A program made the translations under genes and the position numbers. A DNA stretch of 29,525 nt from a virus, in the IMG/VR virus record IMGVR_UViG_3300020445_000046, positions 1 to 29,525 of that record. One strand, 5' to 3'. Shown in pieces: positions 17,301-23,197 of this stretch. The notes under the pieces are model-generated. The model was not told where the DNA came from. It did not search any database and saw nothing but the letters and a program-made list of their open reading frames with translations. How positions within the stretch are numbered: the stretch's first letter is position 1; each line of letters opens with the position of its first letter.

Positions 17301-18260
17301 GAACTTGGTAAGGTTTCAAGTCCTGATGATACAACCGCAGATGGAGGAGGTATAACTCTTAAGGGTGCAACAGATAAGACATGGAACTGGGTTAACGCTA
17401 CTGATGCTTGGACATCTTCTGAGCATATTGCTTTACCAGATGACAAGAAAATATTATTTGGGGCTGGAACAGACTTAAGTATCTATTCAAATGGAACTGA
17501 AGGAATACTTGGTATTCCAGATGGAGGAACACTAAAGGTTAAAGATGGCACAAATACTTTAGTTACTTTTTCTGGGGCTAGTAATCAAATAGATTTTCAT
17601 AATGAGGTTGTTTTTATTGGTCAATCTAGTAACGCTGTTTGGGATTATTCAAACAGTAGATTTAGTGGAACAATTACAGAGATAAATGTTACTGCTAATA
17701 ATTCAACAGATGAAACTTGCTACCCATTATTTGCTGACGGTGCAACAGGTAGTCAAGGAGCCGAATCAGATACAGGTCTAACTTATAACCCTTCAAGTGG
17801 ACTATTAACTTCAACAGGATTTGTAGGAAATGTAACTGGAAATTGTTCTGGAAGTGCTGCAACAGTAACAGGTGCGGCTCAGACGGCAATTACTTCTGTT
17901 GGCACATTAACGGGGCTGACTGTAAGTGGGAATATTGAAATGACAGGTACAGGAGCAATTGATGTTCCTGCTGGTACAACTGCTCAAAGGCCAGGTTCTG
18001 CTTCGGCTGGAATGTTTAGATATAACTCAACAACTACCAAGTTTGAAGGTTATACAACAGGTTGGGGTGCTATTGGAGGTGGAGGTGGTGCAACTGGTGG
18101 AGGTGCTGATGAAATATTTGTAGAAAACGATCAAACAATTACGACTAATTACACAATAGGTAATGGATCTGCAAAAAATGCTAGCTCAGTTGGCGATTTA
18201 GCTATAAACTCAGGAGTAACGGTTACAGTACCAGCAAATGCTCGCTGGGTAATTCTTTAA
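11367..18260 (+). CDS. Giant repetitive tail fibre protein with cupredoxin-like domain
   Basis: A 2297-residue fibre. Residues 1-60 (MADLQISQLPQLAEADLAGG...) are a virion-attachment type N-terminus common in marine phage fibres. Residues 65-770 are 70 consecutive near-decapeptide repeats of the type DAVDTAAIAN / NAVTTAKIAD. The middle region carries fibre modules such as ATARAINGVNFDGSADITV, SSLTSVGTLTGL and tandem VTGN. Residues about 1769-1882 form a domain with H1823, C1870, H1873 and M1876 placed like the copper ligands of amicyanin. The C-terminus (RPGSASAGMFRYNSTTTKFEGY, then GGGGG and VTVPANARWVIL) is a common fibre end. It should bind the host surface together with the next genes. Long reverse-strand frames across it are shadows of the repeats. 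Confidence 0.9.
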   Translation: MADLQISQLPQLAEADLAGGDELAIVDDSASETKRITAKALVEKGVALIDAGSIPGTALASLGAGTVNTAAVADNAITAAKIVAGAVGASEIADGSITATEIAANTITATQIGTNAIGASELADDAVDSAAIAANAVTTAKIADANVTYAKLNLSDGDIAGAKIANNSITAGQIAADAVGASELANDAVDTNAIANLAVTGNKIANATITDGKIANATITGAKLVNDTITATQIAANAITASELADDAVDTAAILDDAVTSGKLAAGAVDTTALGAAAVTGAKIAGTTITAANIAAGTITATELAANSVGASEIAANAVGASELADDAVDTAAIVNAAVTNAKIADATITYAKLNLADGSIPSAKIASGAISSSQIAANAVGATELANDAVDTAAIQNLAVTGAKIAATTITGAKIAATTIEAGNIAANTITASEIAANAIGASELADNAVDTAAIVDAAVTNDKIANTTIAYAKLNLSNGDIAGAKIADNSLTATQIAANAIGSSELADNAVDTNAIADDAVTGAKIAATTITGANIAATTIAAGNIVANTLTANEIAPNAIGASELADDAVDTAAIANLAVTGAKIANATVTAAKLNLSAGDIDGTKIANDSLTATQIAANAIGASELADNAVDTAALAANSVTAAKIAANAVGASELADDAVDTAAVANGAITTAKIADGAVTTAKLSGTIEAGTLADGAVTTAKLADDAVTAAKIGAGAVDTTALGATSVTTAKIAAAAVTDAKVATGISGTKLTDATITAAKLNTANIDRSLNVASGNLGINNVISAGTSAGITYNAQGLITAATALVASDLPVATTSAVGGVSISSTGGLSVTGAGALAIAATTTGATATKVTFNNFGQITGTASLAAADLPVATASAVGAVSVPTGGPLSIDSNGAITVSNSGVTAGTGTKVTVDAKGRVTALTTLADSDIPNHSAALITSGSIPTARIANNAITGTKLANASTTLFGSVGQTGFPTSEFTGQFFFDSVSEDLYIYDGNAYQPITTLTKGSLVFGGTFNASTSKVASVTTAGAAAGLSVGSNVPTPTSSTDGLYLVVENAGTPSAPAPVVALAPPDYILGVTNTGGSSWEEIDLSQTVAGQVASNITFTPYGQISSTNVQDALQELETEKLALTGGTVTGQVLIGNTGSIVFEGSTVDAYETTLGVVDPTTSDKTILLPNISGTLITNNDSGTVTSAMLADGTIVNADINASAAIALTKLEGITAAKIIVGNGSGVAAQVSVTGDISISDAGVVAITAASIVDADISSSAAITGSKVTTGTTSAVGVLQLTDSAASTSATTAATPAAVKIAKDAADAAATTANAALPKAGGTMTGNLILDNASELRLTEADSDGANYTALKAQAQTSDITLTLPATAPTANQVLKANASTPTTLEWATDTTNTAAADLTGTTLASNVVASSLTSVGTLTSLTVSGTITGDVTGDLTGNADTATILATARTIGGVSFNGSANIDLPGVNTAGNQNTTGNAATATKFASAVTIGGVSFDGSANIDLAGVNTAGTQDTSGTAALATQFTVTANNATDETVYPIFVDAATGSQGAETDSALTYNPSTGALTTTTFVGNLTGNVTGNVTGNVTGNVTGNCSGTATSLATARAINGVNFDGSADITVTAAAGTLTGATLASGVTASSLTSVGTLTGLTSTGDINLNAQADLRFKDADSSHYVALQSPASVASSFTLTLPSTDAAVSGYVLASDGSGTLSWVDPGSTSSPTFTGDATLTNDGALVGFSNLNGTYTGNAKTLTVTVASKTGAHRYNGSGSGFGYKIDGKESPFLTLTPGRTYKFDQADSSNANHPLRFYLEADKTTAYTTGVTTNGTAGSSGAYTQIVVSDTTPQVLHYQCSAHALMGNSVQTNSNVSSKLATARAINGTNFDGSADITVTANAGTLTGATLAGGVTASSLTSVGTLGSLAVSGNATVGGNATITGNLVVNGTTTTVSSTTVEVADKNIELGKVSSPDDTTADGGGITLKGATDKTWNWVNATDAWTSSEHIALPDDKKILFGAGTDLSIYSNGTEGILGIPDGGTLKVKDGTNTLVTFSGASNQIDFHNEVVFIGQSSNAVWDYSNSRFSGTITEINVTANNSTDETCYPLFADGATGSQGAESDTGLTYNPSSGLLTSTGFVGNVTGNCSGSAATVTGAAQTAITSVGTLTGLTVSGNIEMTGTGAIDVPAGTTAQRPGSASAGMFRYNSTTTKFEGYTTGWGAIGGGGGATGGGADEIFVENDQTITTNYTIGNGSAKNASSVGDLAINSGVTVTVPANARWVIL
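11559..13676 (+). repeat. Array of 70 decapeptide-coding (about 30-bp) repeats
   Basis: Reading the fibre frame, 706 consecutive residues split without remainder into 64 units of 10, four of 12 and two of 9 residues. The consensus is (D/N/T/G)(A/T)(V/I)(T/D/G)xx(K/E/A/Q)(I/L)(A)(D/N/A), with aliphatic residues at positions 3 and 8, so the underlying period is five residues. DNA copies are diverged at third positions, so the array is old or under purifying selection and not a recent expansion. The fold is unknown. A pentapeptide-like beta-helix or an intertwined trimeric fibre are possibilities. Confidence 0.9.
12417..13310 (+). repeat. 366-bp higher-order repeats inside the decapeptide array
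   Basis: The marker YAKLNL plus a 12-residue unit (S/A.GDI.GAKIA) recurs at 12417, 12783 and 13149, exactly 366 bp (122 residues, 12 units) apart. The units between follow the same order (TATQIAA, IGASELAD, VDT.AI, AVTGAKIA, TTITGA.IAA, ...). Two copies are complete and the third degrades after about 160 bp. An earlier marker at 11811 is 606 bp before the first copy, 20 units away instead of 12. This indicates segmental duplication of whole blocks. Confidence 0.8.
15996..16151 (+). repeat. 156-bp fibre module, copy 1
   Basis: Codes for VTANNATDETVYPIFVDAA through YNPSTGAL to FVGNLTGN. The same 52-residue module recurs at 17688-17843 in this gene and at 18760-18918 (degenerate) and 18997-19152 in the next fibre gene. 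Confidence 0.85.
16140..16202 (+). repeat. Tandem 12-bp repeat (VTGN)n
   Basis: The unit GTAACTGGAAAC is repeated head to tail and encodes LTGN-VTGN-VTGN-VTGN-VTGN-CSG. Three of the copies are identical at the DNA level. Replication slippage here would change length in steps of four residues without losing frame. Confidence 0.8.
16671..17012 (+). other. Cupredoxin-like domain within the giant fibre
   Basis: Fibre residues about 1769-1882 have a Greek-key-like string of short beta segments. They contain TPGRTYKFDQAD, then NHPLRF (His1823), and near the end HYQCSAHALMGNSV (Cys1870, His1873, Met1876). The spacing C-x2-H-x2-M, with an upstream His about 47 residues earlier, is the type-1 copper ligand layout of amicyanin-type cupredoxins. 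The surrounding Y.C..H..MG text is also characteristic. Copper binding is inferred from the motif alone. Confidence 0.65.
17688..17843 (+). repeat. 156-bp fibre module, copy 2
   Basis: Codes for VTANNSTDETCYPLFADGA through YNPSSGLLTSTG to FVGNVTGN. It has the same length as copy 1 and is closer in sequence to copy 4 in the downstream gene (18997-19152) than to copy 1. Confidence 0.85.
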
Positions 18261-18261
18261 A

Positions 18262-19605
18262 ATGGCTTACGGAACACTTAAAGCAGATTCGATTGTTTAC
18301 GACAATTCGGGATCAGATGTATCAGTTACTGTCTCAACCATACCTAGTGCTGCATCTCCTACATTCACTGGGAATGTAACTATAAATGCTCAAGGTGATC
18401 TTCGTCTTGCTGATAGTGATTCAAGTAATTATGTAGGCTTTCAAGCTCCTGGCACAGTTTCAAGCAATGTGCTTTGGACGCTTCCTGGAGCAGATGGTTC
18501 CGCAGGTCAGCAGCTTACTACGGATGGATCTGGGACGTTGAGTTGGTCTGCTGCTGTCAATGTTGCAGCAGCTAGTTTAACTGGAACAACGATTGCAGCT
18601 AATGTCGTCACCAGTTCTCTGACAACAGTTGGAACTTTAACTGGACTGACTATTGATGGCGATGTCACATTCACAGGGGCAAGTTCAAACGGCACATGGG
18701 ACAAGTCAGCAGATGCGTTCGTTGGAAATTTAACTGGTACTGCTTCTATAGCTACTACAGTCACAGTTGCAGATGAGTCTTCAGATACAACTTGTTTTCC
18801 ACTATTCGCAACGGCTGCTACAGGTAATTTAGCTCCTAAGTCAGGAACAAATTTAACTTTTAACTCAGATACTGGAGCGTTAACAGCTACTTCCTTCGTT
18901 GGTGCATTAACTGGAAACGTCACAGGTAATGCTTCTGGTTCCTCTGGATCTTGTACTGGTAACGCTGCTACAGCTACAGAAGCAACAAACGTCACGGTTA
19001 CAGCTAATAATTCAACTGATGAGACTGTTTATCCTTTATTTGCTGATGGTAATACGGGTACTCAAGGGGCAGAAACTGATACAGGACTTACTTACAACCC
19101 TTCAAGTGGACTTCTTACTAGTACAGGGTTTGTAGGAAATTTAACAGGTAATGCTTCTGGTTCTTCAGGATCTTGTACTGGTAATGCTGCAACAGCAACA
19201 GTAGCTAGTGGTCTAACAGGCTCACCAAATATTACTGTTGGGACTATAGGTTGTGGTGCTATTACTGGTACATCAACCATAACTGATGATAAAGGCAACG
19301 TCCGTTCTGTCCCAACCAGAAACGAAACAAGTGCCTATACACTTGTGGCGGCTGACGCTGGTAAATGTGTTACTGCTGATAATGGTGTAACGGTTCCAAA
19401 TGGGGTCTTCTCTGCTGGAGATGTTGTCACTATTATCAACATGGCAACTTCAGATAAAACTATTACTCAAGGATCAAGTTTAACTATGCGAAATGTTGGA
19501 GATGACGGTAATACTGGCAACGTATCAGTTAAAAAGTATGCTATGTGTACGCTTATATTTACATCATCTAGTGTTTGCTTCTTTTCTACCACTGCTAAAG
19601 CATAG
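18262..19605 (+). CDS. Second tail fibre protein, paralogous to the giant fibre's C-terminal half
   Basis: A 447-residue protein, one base after the stop of the giant fibre. It starts MAYGTLKADSIVYDNSGSDV, a distinct N-terminal module. It then repeats modules of the big fibre: QGDLRLADSDSSNYVGFQAP with SGTLSW, SLTTVGTLTGL, two copies of the VTANNSTDET module, and TGNASGSSGSCTGNAATAT twice. The last 100 residues (TLVAADAGKCVTADNGVTVP ... GDVVTIINMATSD ... CTLIFTSSSVCFFST) form a C-terminal domain that I recognise as common in marine phage fibres. It lacks the decapeptide array and the cupredoxin-like domain. It is likely another component of the host-binding apparatus. Confidence 0.8.
   Translation: MAYGTLKADSIVYDNSGSDVSVTVSTIPSAASPTFTGNVTINAQGDLRLADSDSSNYVGFQAPGTVSSNVLWTLPGADGSAGQQLTTDGSGTLSWSAAVNVAAASLTGTTIAANVVTSSLTTVGTLTGLTIDGDVTFTGASSNGTWDKSADAFVGNLTGTASIATTVTVADESSDTTCFPLFATAATGNLAPKSGTNLTFNSDTGALTATSFVGALTGNVTGNASGSSGSCTGNAATATEATNVTVTANNSTDETVYPLFADGNTGTQGAETDTGLTYNPSSGLLTSTGFVGNLTGNASGSSGSCTGNAATATVASGLTGSPNITVGTIGCGAITGTSTITDDKGNVRSVPTRNETSAYTLVAADAGKCVTADNGVTVPNGVFSAGDVVTIINMATSDKTITQGSSLTMRNVGDDGNTGNVSVKKYAMCTLIFTSSSVCFFSTTAKA
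18760..18918 (+). repeat. Fibre module, copy 3 (degenerate)
   Basis: Codes for VTVADESSDTTCFPLFATAA to FVGALTGN. It aligns with the 156-bp module with one extra codon and several substitutions. Confidence 0.7.
18997..19152 (+). repeat. 156-bp fibre module, copy 4
   Basis: Codes for VTANNSTDETVYPLFADGN through YNPSSGLLTSTG to FVGNLTGN. It is 156 bp long, like copies 1 and 2 in the upstream gene. Confidence 0.85.
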
Positions 19606-19609
19606 GAGG
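19604..19609 (+). promoter_or_regulatory. Strong Shine-Dalgarno (AGGAGG) for the adhesin gene
   Basis: A perfect AGGAGG overlaps the TAG stop of the preceding fibre gene and sits 8 nt before the ATG at 19618. Most neighbouring genes rely on overlap coupling with weak or no visible ribosome binding site, so this fixes the start and suggests high expression. Confidence 0.75.
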
Positions 19610-19617
19610 TTTTAATT

Positions 19618-20433
19618 ATGCCAACTTCACAGATTCTTTTAAGTCAAGGGGGTGAAGCAGGACCTGTAACAGGTGAAGACACCTATGAAACCGTTGGATC
19701 ATTTACTTGGACAGCACCTGCTGGTGTCACAAAAATTTCTGTAGCTGGAATTGGGGGTGGTGCTTCTGCTGGTGCGGGTGGTGCTGGTGCTGGATTAGGT
19801 TATAAAAACAACCTATCAGTAACACCAGGTACTTCTTATACAGTGGTCGTTGGGGCTGGCGGTGGTGGTTCTACTGGCTACCCAGGCAATGCGGGGGGTA
19901 ATAGCTATATAACTGTTGGTGGGACAGAATACGGCGGTCAAGGTGGACAAGGTGCTTACACGGCAGGTACCAAAATGAGTAGTTCTGATGGCGGTGGAAC
20001 TGGCGGTGGTCAACCTGGTTACGGTGGTGGCCCTGGTGGTGGGTCTGGCGGTTGGTCTGGTAATGGTGGTGGTGGTGCTTTCCCTCATCCGTACCCATTT
20101 GGTTCACCTAATGGTAATGCTGGCGGCGGCGGCGGCGGCGGCGGTGGGGCGCATAGTGCGTCTAGCGCTCAGACAGGTGGGGCTGGCGGTGGCGCAAGTA
20201 TTCAGGGTGGTAATGGTGGTGCTGGTGGAAATTCTGGTGGCGGTACTGGTGGGGCTGGAGGCACTGGCCCTTATACAAGTAAAACTGCTGGTGGGGCTGG
20301 TGCGGCAAACATGACTGGGCCTGGCGGTGCTTGTGGTGGTGGCGGTTCATCGAACAATACTGGTGGAAGGGGGGGGTTTAAAATCGTTTACCCAGGAGAT
20401 ACAAGACAATTTCCTTCTACAGCTATCTACTAA
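19618..20433 (+). CDS. Glycine-rich tail tip adhesin
   Basis: A 271-residue protein, 12 bp after the second fibre gene. Residues 20-60 (ETVGSFTWTAPAGVTKISVAGIGGG) match the start of glycine-rich phage domains (fT.PaGv..i.v...GGGG). The rest is dominated by Gly runs with Ser/Asn/Ala, including a run of 9 Gly, and ends GRGGFKIVYPG. The protein resembles in kind the polyglycine-loop adhesins such as T-even gp38, in which glycine sandwiches present variable receptor-binding loops. It follows the fibres and precedes an assembly chaperone, the expected place for the receptor-binding tip. It holds a (GGC)7 tract (20122-20142) and a G8 tract (20369-20376). Its G-richness stands out in the AT-rich window. 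Confidence 0.8.
   Translation: MPTSQILLSQGGEAGPVTGEDTYETVGSFTWTAPAGVTKISVAGIGGGASAGAGGAGAGLGYKNNLSVTPGTSYTVVVGAGGGGSTGYPGNAGGNSYITVGGTEYGGQGGQGAYTAGTKMSSSDGGGTGGGQPGYGGGPGGGSGGWSGNGGGGAFPHPYPFGSPNGNAGGGGGGGGGAHSASSAQTGGAGGGASIQGGNGGAGGNSGGGTGGAGGTGPYTSKTAGGAGAANMTGPGGACGGGGSSNNTGGRGGFKIVYPGDTRQFPSTAIY
20122..20142 (+). repeat. (GGC)7 trinucleotide tract in adhesin gene
   Basis: Seven in-frame GGC codons are followed by GGT GGG, coding polyglycine. Length changes would add or remove glycines without a frameshift. Confidence 0.9.
20369..20376 (+). repeat. G8 homopolymer near the adhesin 3' end
   Basis: Eight consecutive G residues span codons AGG GGG GGG. A one-base slip would replace the last 19 residues (from FKIVYPG on). 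Confidence 0.9.
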
Positions 20434-20442
20434 ATTTCTATT

Positions 20443-20952
20443 ATGTTTTATATAAAAATCGAAAACGGAAGTCCTGTTAACAATGCTGTAATTGAAAGCA
20501 ATTTACGGGTTTTGTTTCCTTCATCAAACTTTTCAAATCCAATACAACCTGAAGAAGTAAAAGATTTAGGGTATGAGCCTTACATTCATTCGGAAATACC
20601 TTCACTTGAGAGGTACGAAAAAGCAGTAAATCCAACTCCTGTTTTACGTGGCGATGGTATATGGATACAACAATGGAAAGTTGAACCAATGACTGATGAA
20701 GAGAAAAAAATAGCAGATGATAATCAGGCATTGAGGATGCGTGTAGGTCGTAATGAGTTGCTAAAACTTTGCGATTGGACACAACTTAATGATTCTGAGG
20801 TTCAATCCAATAATGATGAATGGCTTGCTTATCGCAAAGCATTGCGTGATGTTCCAACACAAGCTGGTTTTCCGTGGGATGTAACTTGGCCTGCTGATCC
20901 TGGTTCGTTACTTAGTAAAAATCTTAGGGATTTTGATGGAACTCCATCTTAA
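20443..20952 (+). CDS. Phage tail / fibre assembly chaperone
   Basis: A 169-residue cytoplasmic protein. The C-terminal half has MTDEEKKIADDNQALRMRVG, then LLKLCDWTQL, WLAYRKALRDVP, GFPWDVTWP. This is the signature of the phage tail assembly chaperone family that sits behind fibre genes (R..LL..CDWTQ...W..YRqaLRd.P...gfP..v.WP..P). The N-terminal part (MFYIKIENGSPVNNAVIESN) is typical of proteins placed last in the fibre operon. It probably assists trimerisation or folding of the fibres or adhesin and is not expected in the virion. It lies 9 bp after the adhesin stop. Confidence 0.8.
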   Translation: MFYIKIENGSPVNNAVIESNLRVLFPSSNFSNPIQPEEVKDLGYEPYIHSEIPSLERYEKAVNPTPVLRGDGIWIQQWKVEPMTDEEKKIADDNQALRMRVGRNELLKLCDWTQLNDSEVQSNNDEWLAYRKALRDVPTQAGFPWDVTWPADPGSLLSKNLRDFDGTPS

Positions 20953-20968
20953 AGATAGACAGTAGGGC

Positions 20969-20974
20969 TATACT
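20969..20974 (+). promoter_or_regulatory. Putative -10 element ahead of the small-gene operon
   Basis: The 45-bp gap between the chaperone and the next gene holds TATACT (20969-20974) about 24 nt before the ATG at 20998. No good -35 is seen; ATCTTA lies at the 17-bp spacing. It is one of only three short gaps in the left 24 kb, and all three carry a -10-like box. Confidence 0.3.
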
Positions 20975-20997
20975 TTAGAAGTAAATACACTTTATCT

Positions 20998-21195
20998 ATG
21001 TCTACTATCTCTGAATTAGACGCTGCTGTTGAAGAATACAACGGTGTTGTTAAAAGACATAAAGCTGAACTTCAGCCTCTTGCAGTAAGAATCCAAGAAT
21101 TACAAGGCAAAATTATTAACGAAGCTAGAGAAGCTGATCAGAATCCACATGTTTGTGATCCAAATGCTAATAACGGTGAGGCATCTCCTGAATGA
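20998..21195 (+). CDS. Small coiled-coil protein, unknown function
   Basis: 65 residues, MSTISELDAAVEEYNGVV through LQPLAVRIQELQGKIINEA, predicted as a single long amphipathic helix, with a short tail containing one Cys and an acidic Pro/Asn end. It is the first gene after the fibre module and overlaps the next start as ATGA. Small helical proteins next to a small membrane protein can be lysis or virion accessory factors, but nothing in the sequence fixes the role. Confidence 0.6.
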   Translation: MSTISELDAAVEEYNGVVKRHKAELQPLAVRIQELQGKIINEAREADQNPHVCDPNANNGEASPE

Positions 21196-21398
21196 TAAAA
21201 ATCATAACTTGGATTAATTTCGCTGCCTTCATCTTGGGGGTAGCGAGTTTAGGTGGTGCATTTATTTTTAGATCAAAAATCTTTGATGCTGTTTTAGATG
21301 GCGTTAAAAAAGAACTTCCTTCTTTAGTGCAAGGAGCTATGCCAGAAATGCCCAAAGTGCCTGAGATGACTGGCCCTGTGCTTCCGTTCGGGAAATGA
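21192..21398 (+). CDS. Small single-pass membrane protein
   Basis: 68 residues. An N-terminal hydrophobic helix (ITWINFAAFILGVASLGGAFIF, residues 4-26) is followed by RSK and an amphipathic part, then a Pro/Met-rich tail MPEMPKVPEMTGPVLPFG. It overlaps both neighbours by four bases (ATGA). Size and topology would suit a small holin, pinholin or spanin-type component, but there is no specific motif, so the function is unknown. Confidence 0.6.
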   Translation: MIKIITWINFAAFILGVASLGGAFIFRSKIFDAVLDGVKKELPSLVQGAMPEMPKVPEMTGPVLPFGK

Positions 21399-21952
21399 TT
21401 CAATTTAAATCATTTAACGGCCTAACTTCTTTAGTGTTAGGCGGTGGACTCATTGCCACCAATTTTATGAGCTTAAACTTACTGGCTCGTAAAGATTCTG
21501 GCATCCCTGATATAGCAAAGCTTTCTAATACTCCTTATAGTTCAATTCAAATTAGAAGTGAAACTGGTGCTGATGGTGGAGAAGAATGGAGTTTTGCCAG
21601 CCGTCAACACGATCCAAAAACAATGCTTCAGTATGAAACAAGTGAAGCTCCTACCTTTAATGGTGGTGTAAAGACTAGACATACGCATAAAGAATCTGTT
21701 GCTCAGTTCATTACATATCCGCAAGGCTCAGACGGAAAACTTACTGATAAACAAATTGAATGTATCGAAAAAATGGCGCAGGGTCGCTCAAATGGACAAT
21801 TAATTGCTGACGCTGGATCAGTTCAAGTTACACCTGCAATCGCTGGAATCCCAATTTTAGGCCCCGTTTTGGCAGGTCTCTGGTTTGGTCAAAGTCGGAA
21901 AGCTGTGGGTAATTTAAGTAGTGATCTTGCTGGTCAATGGAATGATTGCTGA
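21395..21952 (+). CDS. Membrane-associated protein of unknown function
   Basis: 185 residues. It has an N-terminal hydrophobic segment (GLTSLVLGGGLIATNFMSLNLL, residues 9-30), a polar middle with a histidine-containing TRHTHKESVAQFITYPQGSDG, and a second hydrophobic stretch near the end (VTPAIAGIPILGPVLAGLWFG). The start is the ATG of an ATGA overlap with the preceding gene. The 3' end overlaps the next gene by 11 bases. No family recognised. Confidence 0.6.
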   Translation: MIQFKSFNGLTSLVLGGGLIATNFMSLNLLARKDSGIPDIAKLSNTPYSSIQIRSETGADGGEEWSFASRQHDPKTMLQYETSEAPTFNGGVKTRHTHKESVAQFITYPQGSDGKLTDKQIECIEKMAQGRSNGQLIADAGSVQVTPAIAGIPILGPVLAGLWFGQSRKAVGNLSSDLAGQWNDC

Positions 21953-22634
21953 TACCGATATAAGTTTTTACGGAGGAGAGACACGAATTGGTTCTTTTAG
22001 AAGACAAATTTTTTCTACTCCTATTTTTGTTGGGAATACAGATTTGGATTTAGCTAGAAAAGCCGAAAAATTGGCATTGATATTTAAAAATCAAACCAAC
22101 AAAAAAGAAAATTTAGTAGGAGAAAAATGGTATGAAGGTGCTGTAAGCAAAGACAAAAATGATTTTGATAAATATGGAGTAACTTCTTTTAATTCAAGAA
22201 ATCTTGCACAAGAAGAAAAATGGCAAGATATCAAATGGGAATTAGAAAACGTATGTAAATACATGTTGAAAGAAAGTATAAATCAAAGTATTGATATAAG
22301 TATTAGCAATATGTGGACAACTTTATATCCAGAAGAGTCTTTTATTCCACAACATATTCATCCAAATGGTGAATGGAGTGCTGTTTTTTATGCTAAAGCT
22401 GAAAAAAATTGTGGAGATATTGTTTGGCAAGATCCTAGTTGGATTGCTAAAACAATGAATCAAAGTGTAAAAACAACATTAAATGAGTATCATACTACTT
22501 ATCAAATAACCCCGAAAACTGGAGGTGTTATCTTATTTCCATCTTTTTTGCCACACCAAACACGACCAAACAAGTCAGGAGAAGAAAGAATTATTATTAG
22601 CTTTAATTTATCTTTAGTACATGAAAATAAATGA
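21942..22634 (+). CDS. Putative 2OG-Fe(II) dioxygenase (PF13759-like)
   Basis: 230 residues from ATG 21942. A GTG at 21921 would add seven residues, but the ATG gives the usual short overlap. The core reads SFIPQHIHPNGEWSAVFYAK, then CGDIVWQDPSW, then FPSFLPHQTRPN and ERIIISFNLS. This is the double-stranded beta-helix layout of the putative 2OG-Fe(II) oxygenase family common in marine phages. Candidate iron ligands are H138/H140 and H205, with R216 placed to bind 2-oxoglutarate. Substrate unknown; hydroxylation of a protein, nucleobase or sugar is possible. It overlaps the next gene, a second dioxygenase, as ATGA. Confidence 0.8.
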   Translation: MIADTDISFYGGETRIGSFRRQIFSTPIFVGNTDLDLARKAEKLALIFKNQTNKKENLVGEKWYEGAVSKDKNDFDKYGVTSFNSRNLAQEEKWQDIKWELENVCKYMLKESINQSIDISISNMWTTLYPEESFIPQHIHPNGEWSAVFYAKAEKNCGDIVWQDPSWIAKTMNQSVKTTLNEYHTTYQITPKTGGVILFPSFLPHQTRPNKSGEERIIISFNLSLVHENK

Positions 22635-23197
22635 CACAATTTGAAGAAAAAGGATTTCAAAAAGTTGAAGGATTTATTCCTTCTTTCTTTTCAACGTATC
22701 TTAGAAATTATTTTACTCTTAGGGTTCAAAATGATCCTAGTTTAACAGGAGATCCTGCTGTTCCTAATTCTCATTGTGTTTATGGAGATCCTGCGTTTGA
22801 ATCGGTAATGATAATGGCAATAGCAGATATTGAAAAAATTGTAGGTAAAAAGCTAATACCACAATATACTTATGCAAGAATTTATAAAAATGGATCTGAT
22901 CTTTTTAAACACAGTGACCGTCCAGAGTGTGAATATTCAGTAAGTTTATGTTTGGGTGGAGAGTATGAAAAAACTTGGCCTATATGGATAAAAGATTATG
23001 CTGGTAACAGTAATGAGGTTCCACTTGAGGTAGGGGATATGGTGGTTTATCACGGGACTAAATTAGAACATTGGAGAGAAAAATTTGAAGGTAATATGCA
23101 ATATCAACTTTTTATGCACTATGTCGATTCGGAAGGTGAATTTAAAGATAGATTATTTGATGGTAGATCTAATCTTGGATTAGTTAGGTGGAATTAA
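22631..23197 (+). CDS. Putative 2OG-Fe(II) dioxygenase (prolyl-hydroxylase-like)
   Basis: 188 residues. It contains YARIYKNGSDLFKHSDRPEC (H94-x-D96), EYSVSLCLGG, WPIWI, then PLEVGDMVVYHG and LEHWREKFEG (H147). This is the HxD...H facial triad arrangement in the jelly-roll order of small prolyl-4-hydroxylase-like phage enzymes. The expected basic 2OG-binding residue after H147 is not obvious. Its start lies in an ATGA overlap with the upstream dioxygenase, so the two are probably translated together. It differs clearly from the first, so the pair is not a recent duplication. Confidence 0.8.
   Translation: MTQFEEKGFQKVEGFIPSFFSTYLRNYFTLRVQNDPSLTGDPAVPNSHCVYGDPAFESVMIMAIADIEKIVGKKLIPQYTYARIYKNGSDLFKHSDRPECEYSVSLCLGGEYEKTWPIWIKDYAGNSNEVPLEVGDMVVYHGTKLEHWREKFEGNMQYQLFMHYVDSEGEFKDRLFDGRSNLGLVRWN

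Noticed and set aside
15455-18995. Further minus-strand open frames under the fibre genes (15455-15943, 16091-16273, 17006-17446, 17695-17889, 18507-18995)
   Set aside because: They are shadows of the fibre modules. Their predicted proteins simply mirror the repeated TGN/LTSVGTL text.
18929-19135. Leu/Gln-rich plus-strand frame inside the second fibre gene
   Set aside because: It is an alternative frame of the fibre modules, with no start signal.
19816-20350. Open frames on both strands opposite or across the glycine-rich gene (His/Gln-rich or Val/Leu-rich)
   Set aside because: They are by-products of GGN-rich sequence in other frames. The composition is not protein-like, and the adhesin frame has a perfect SD and family features.
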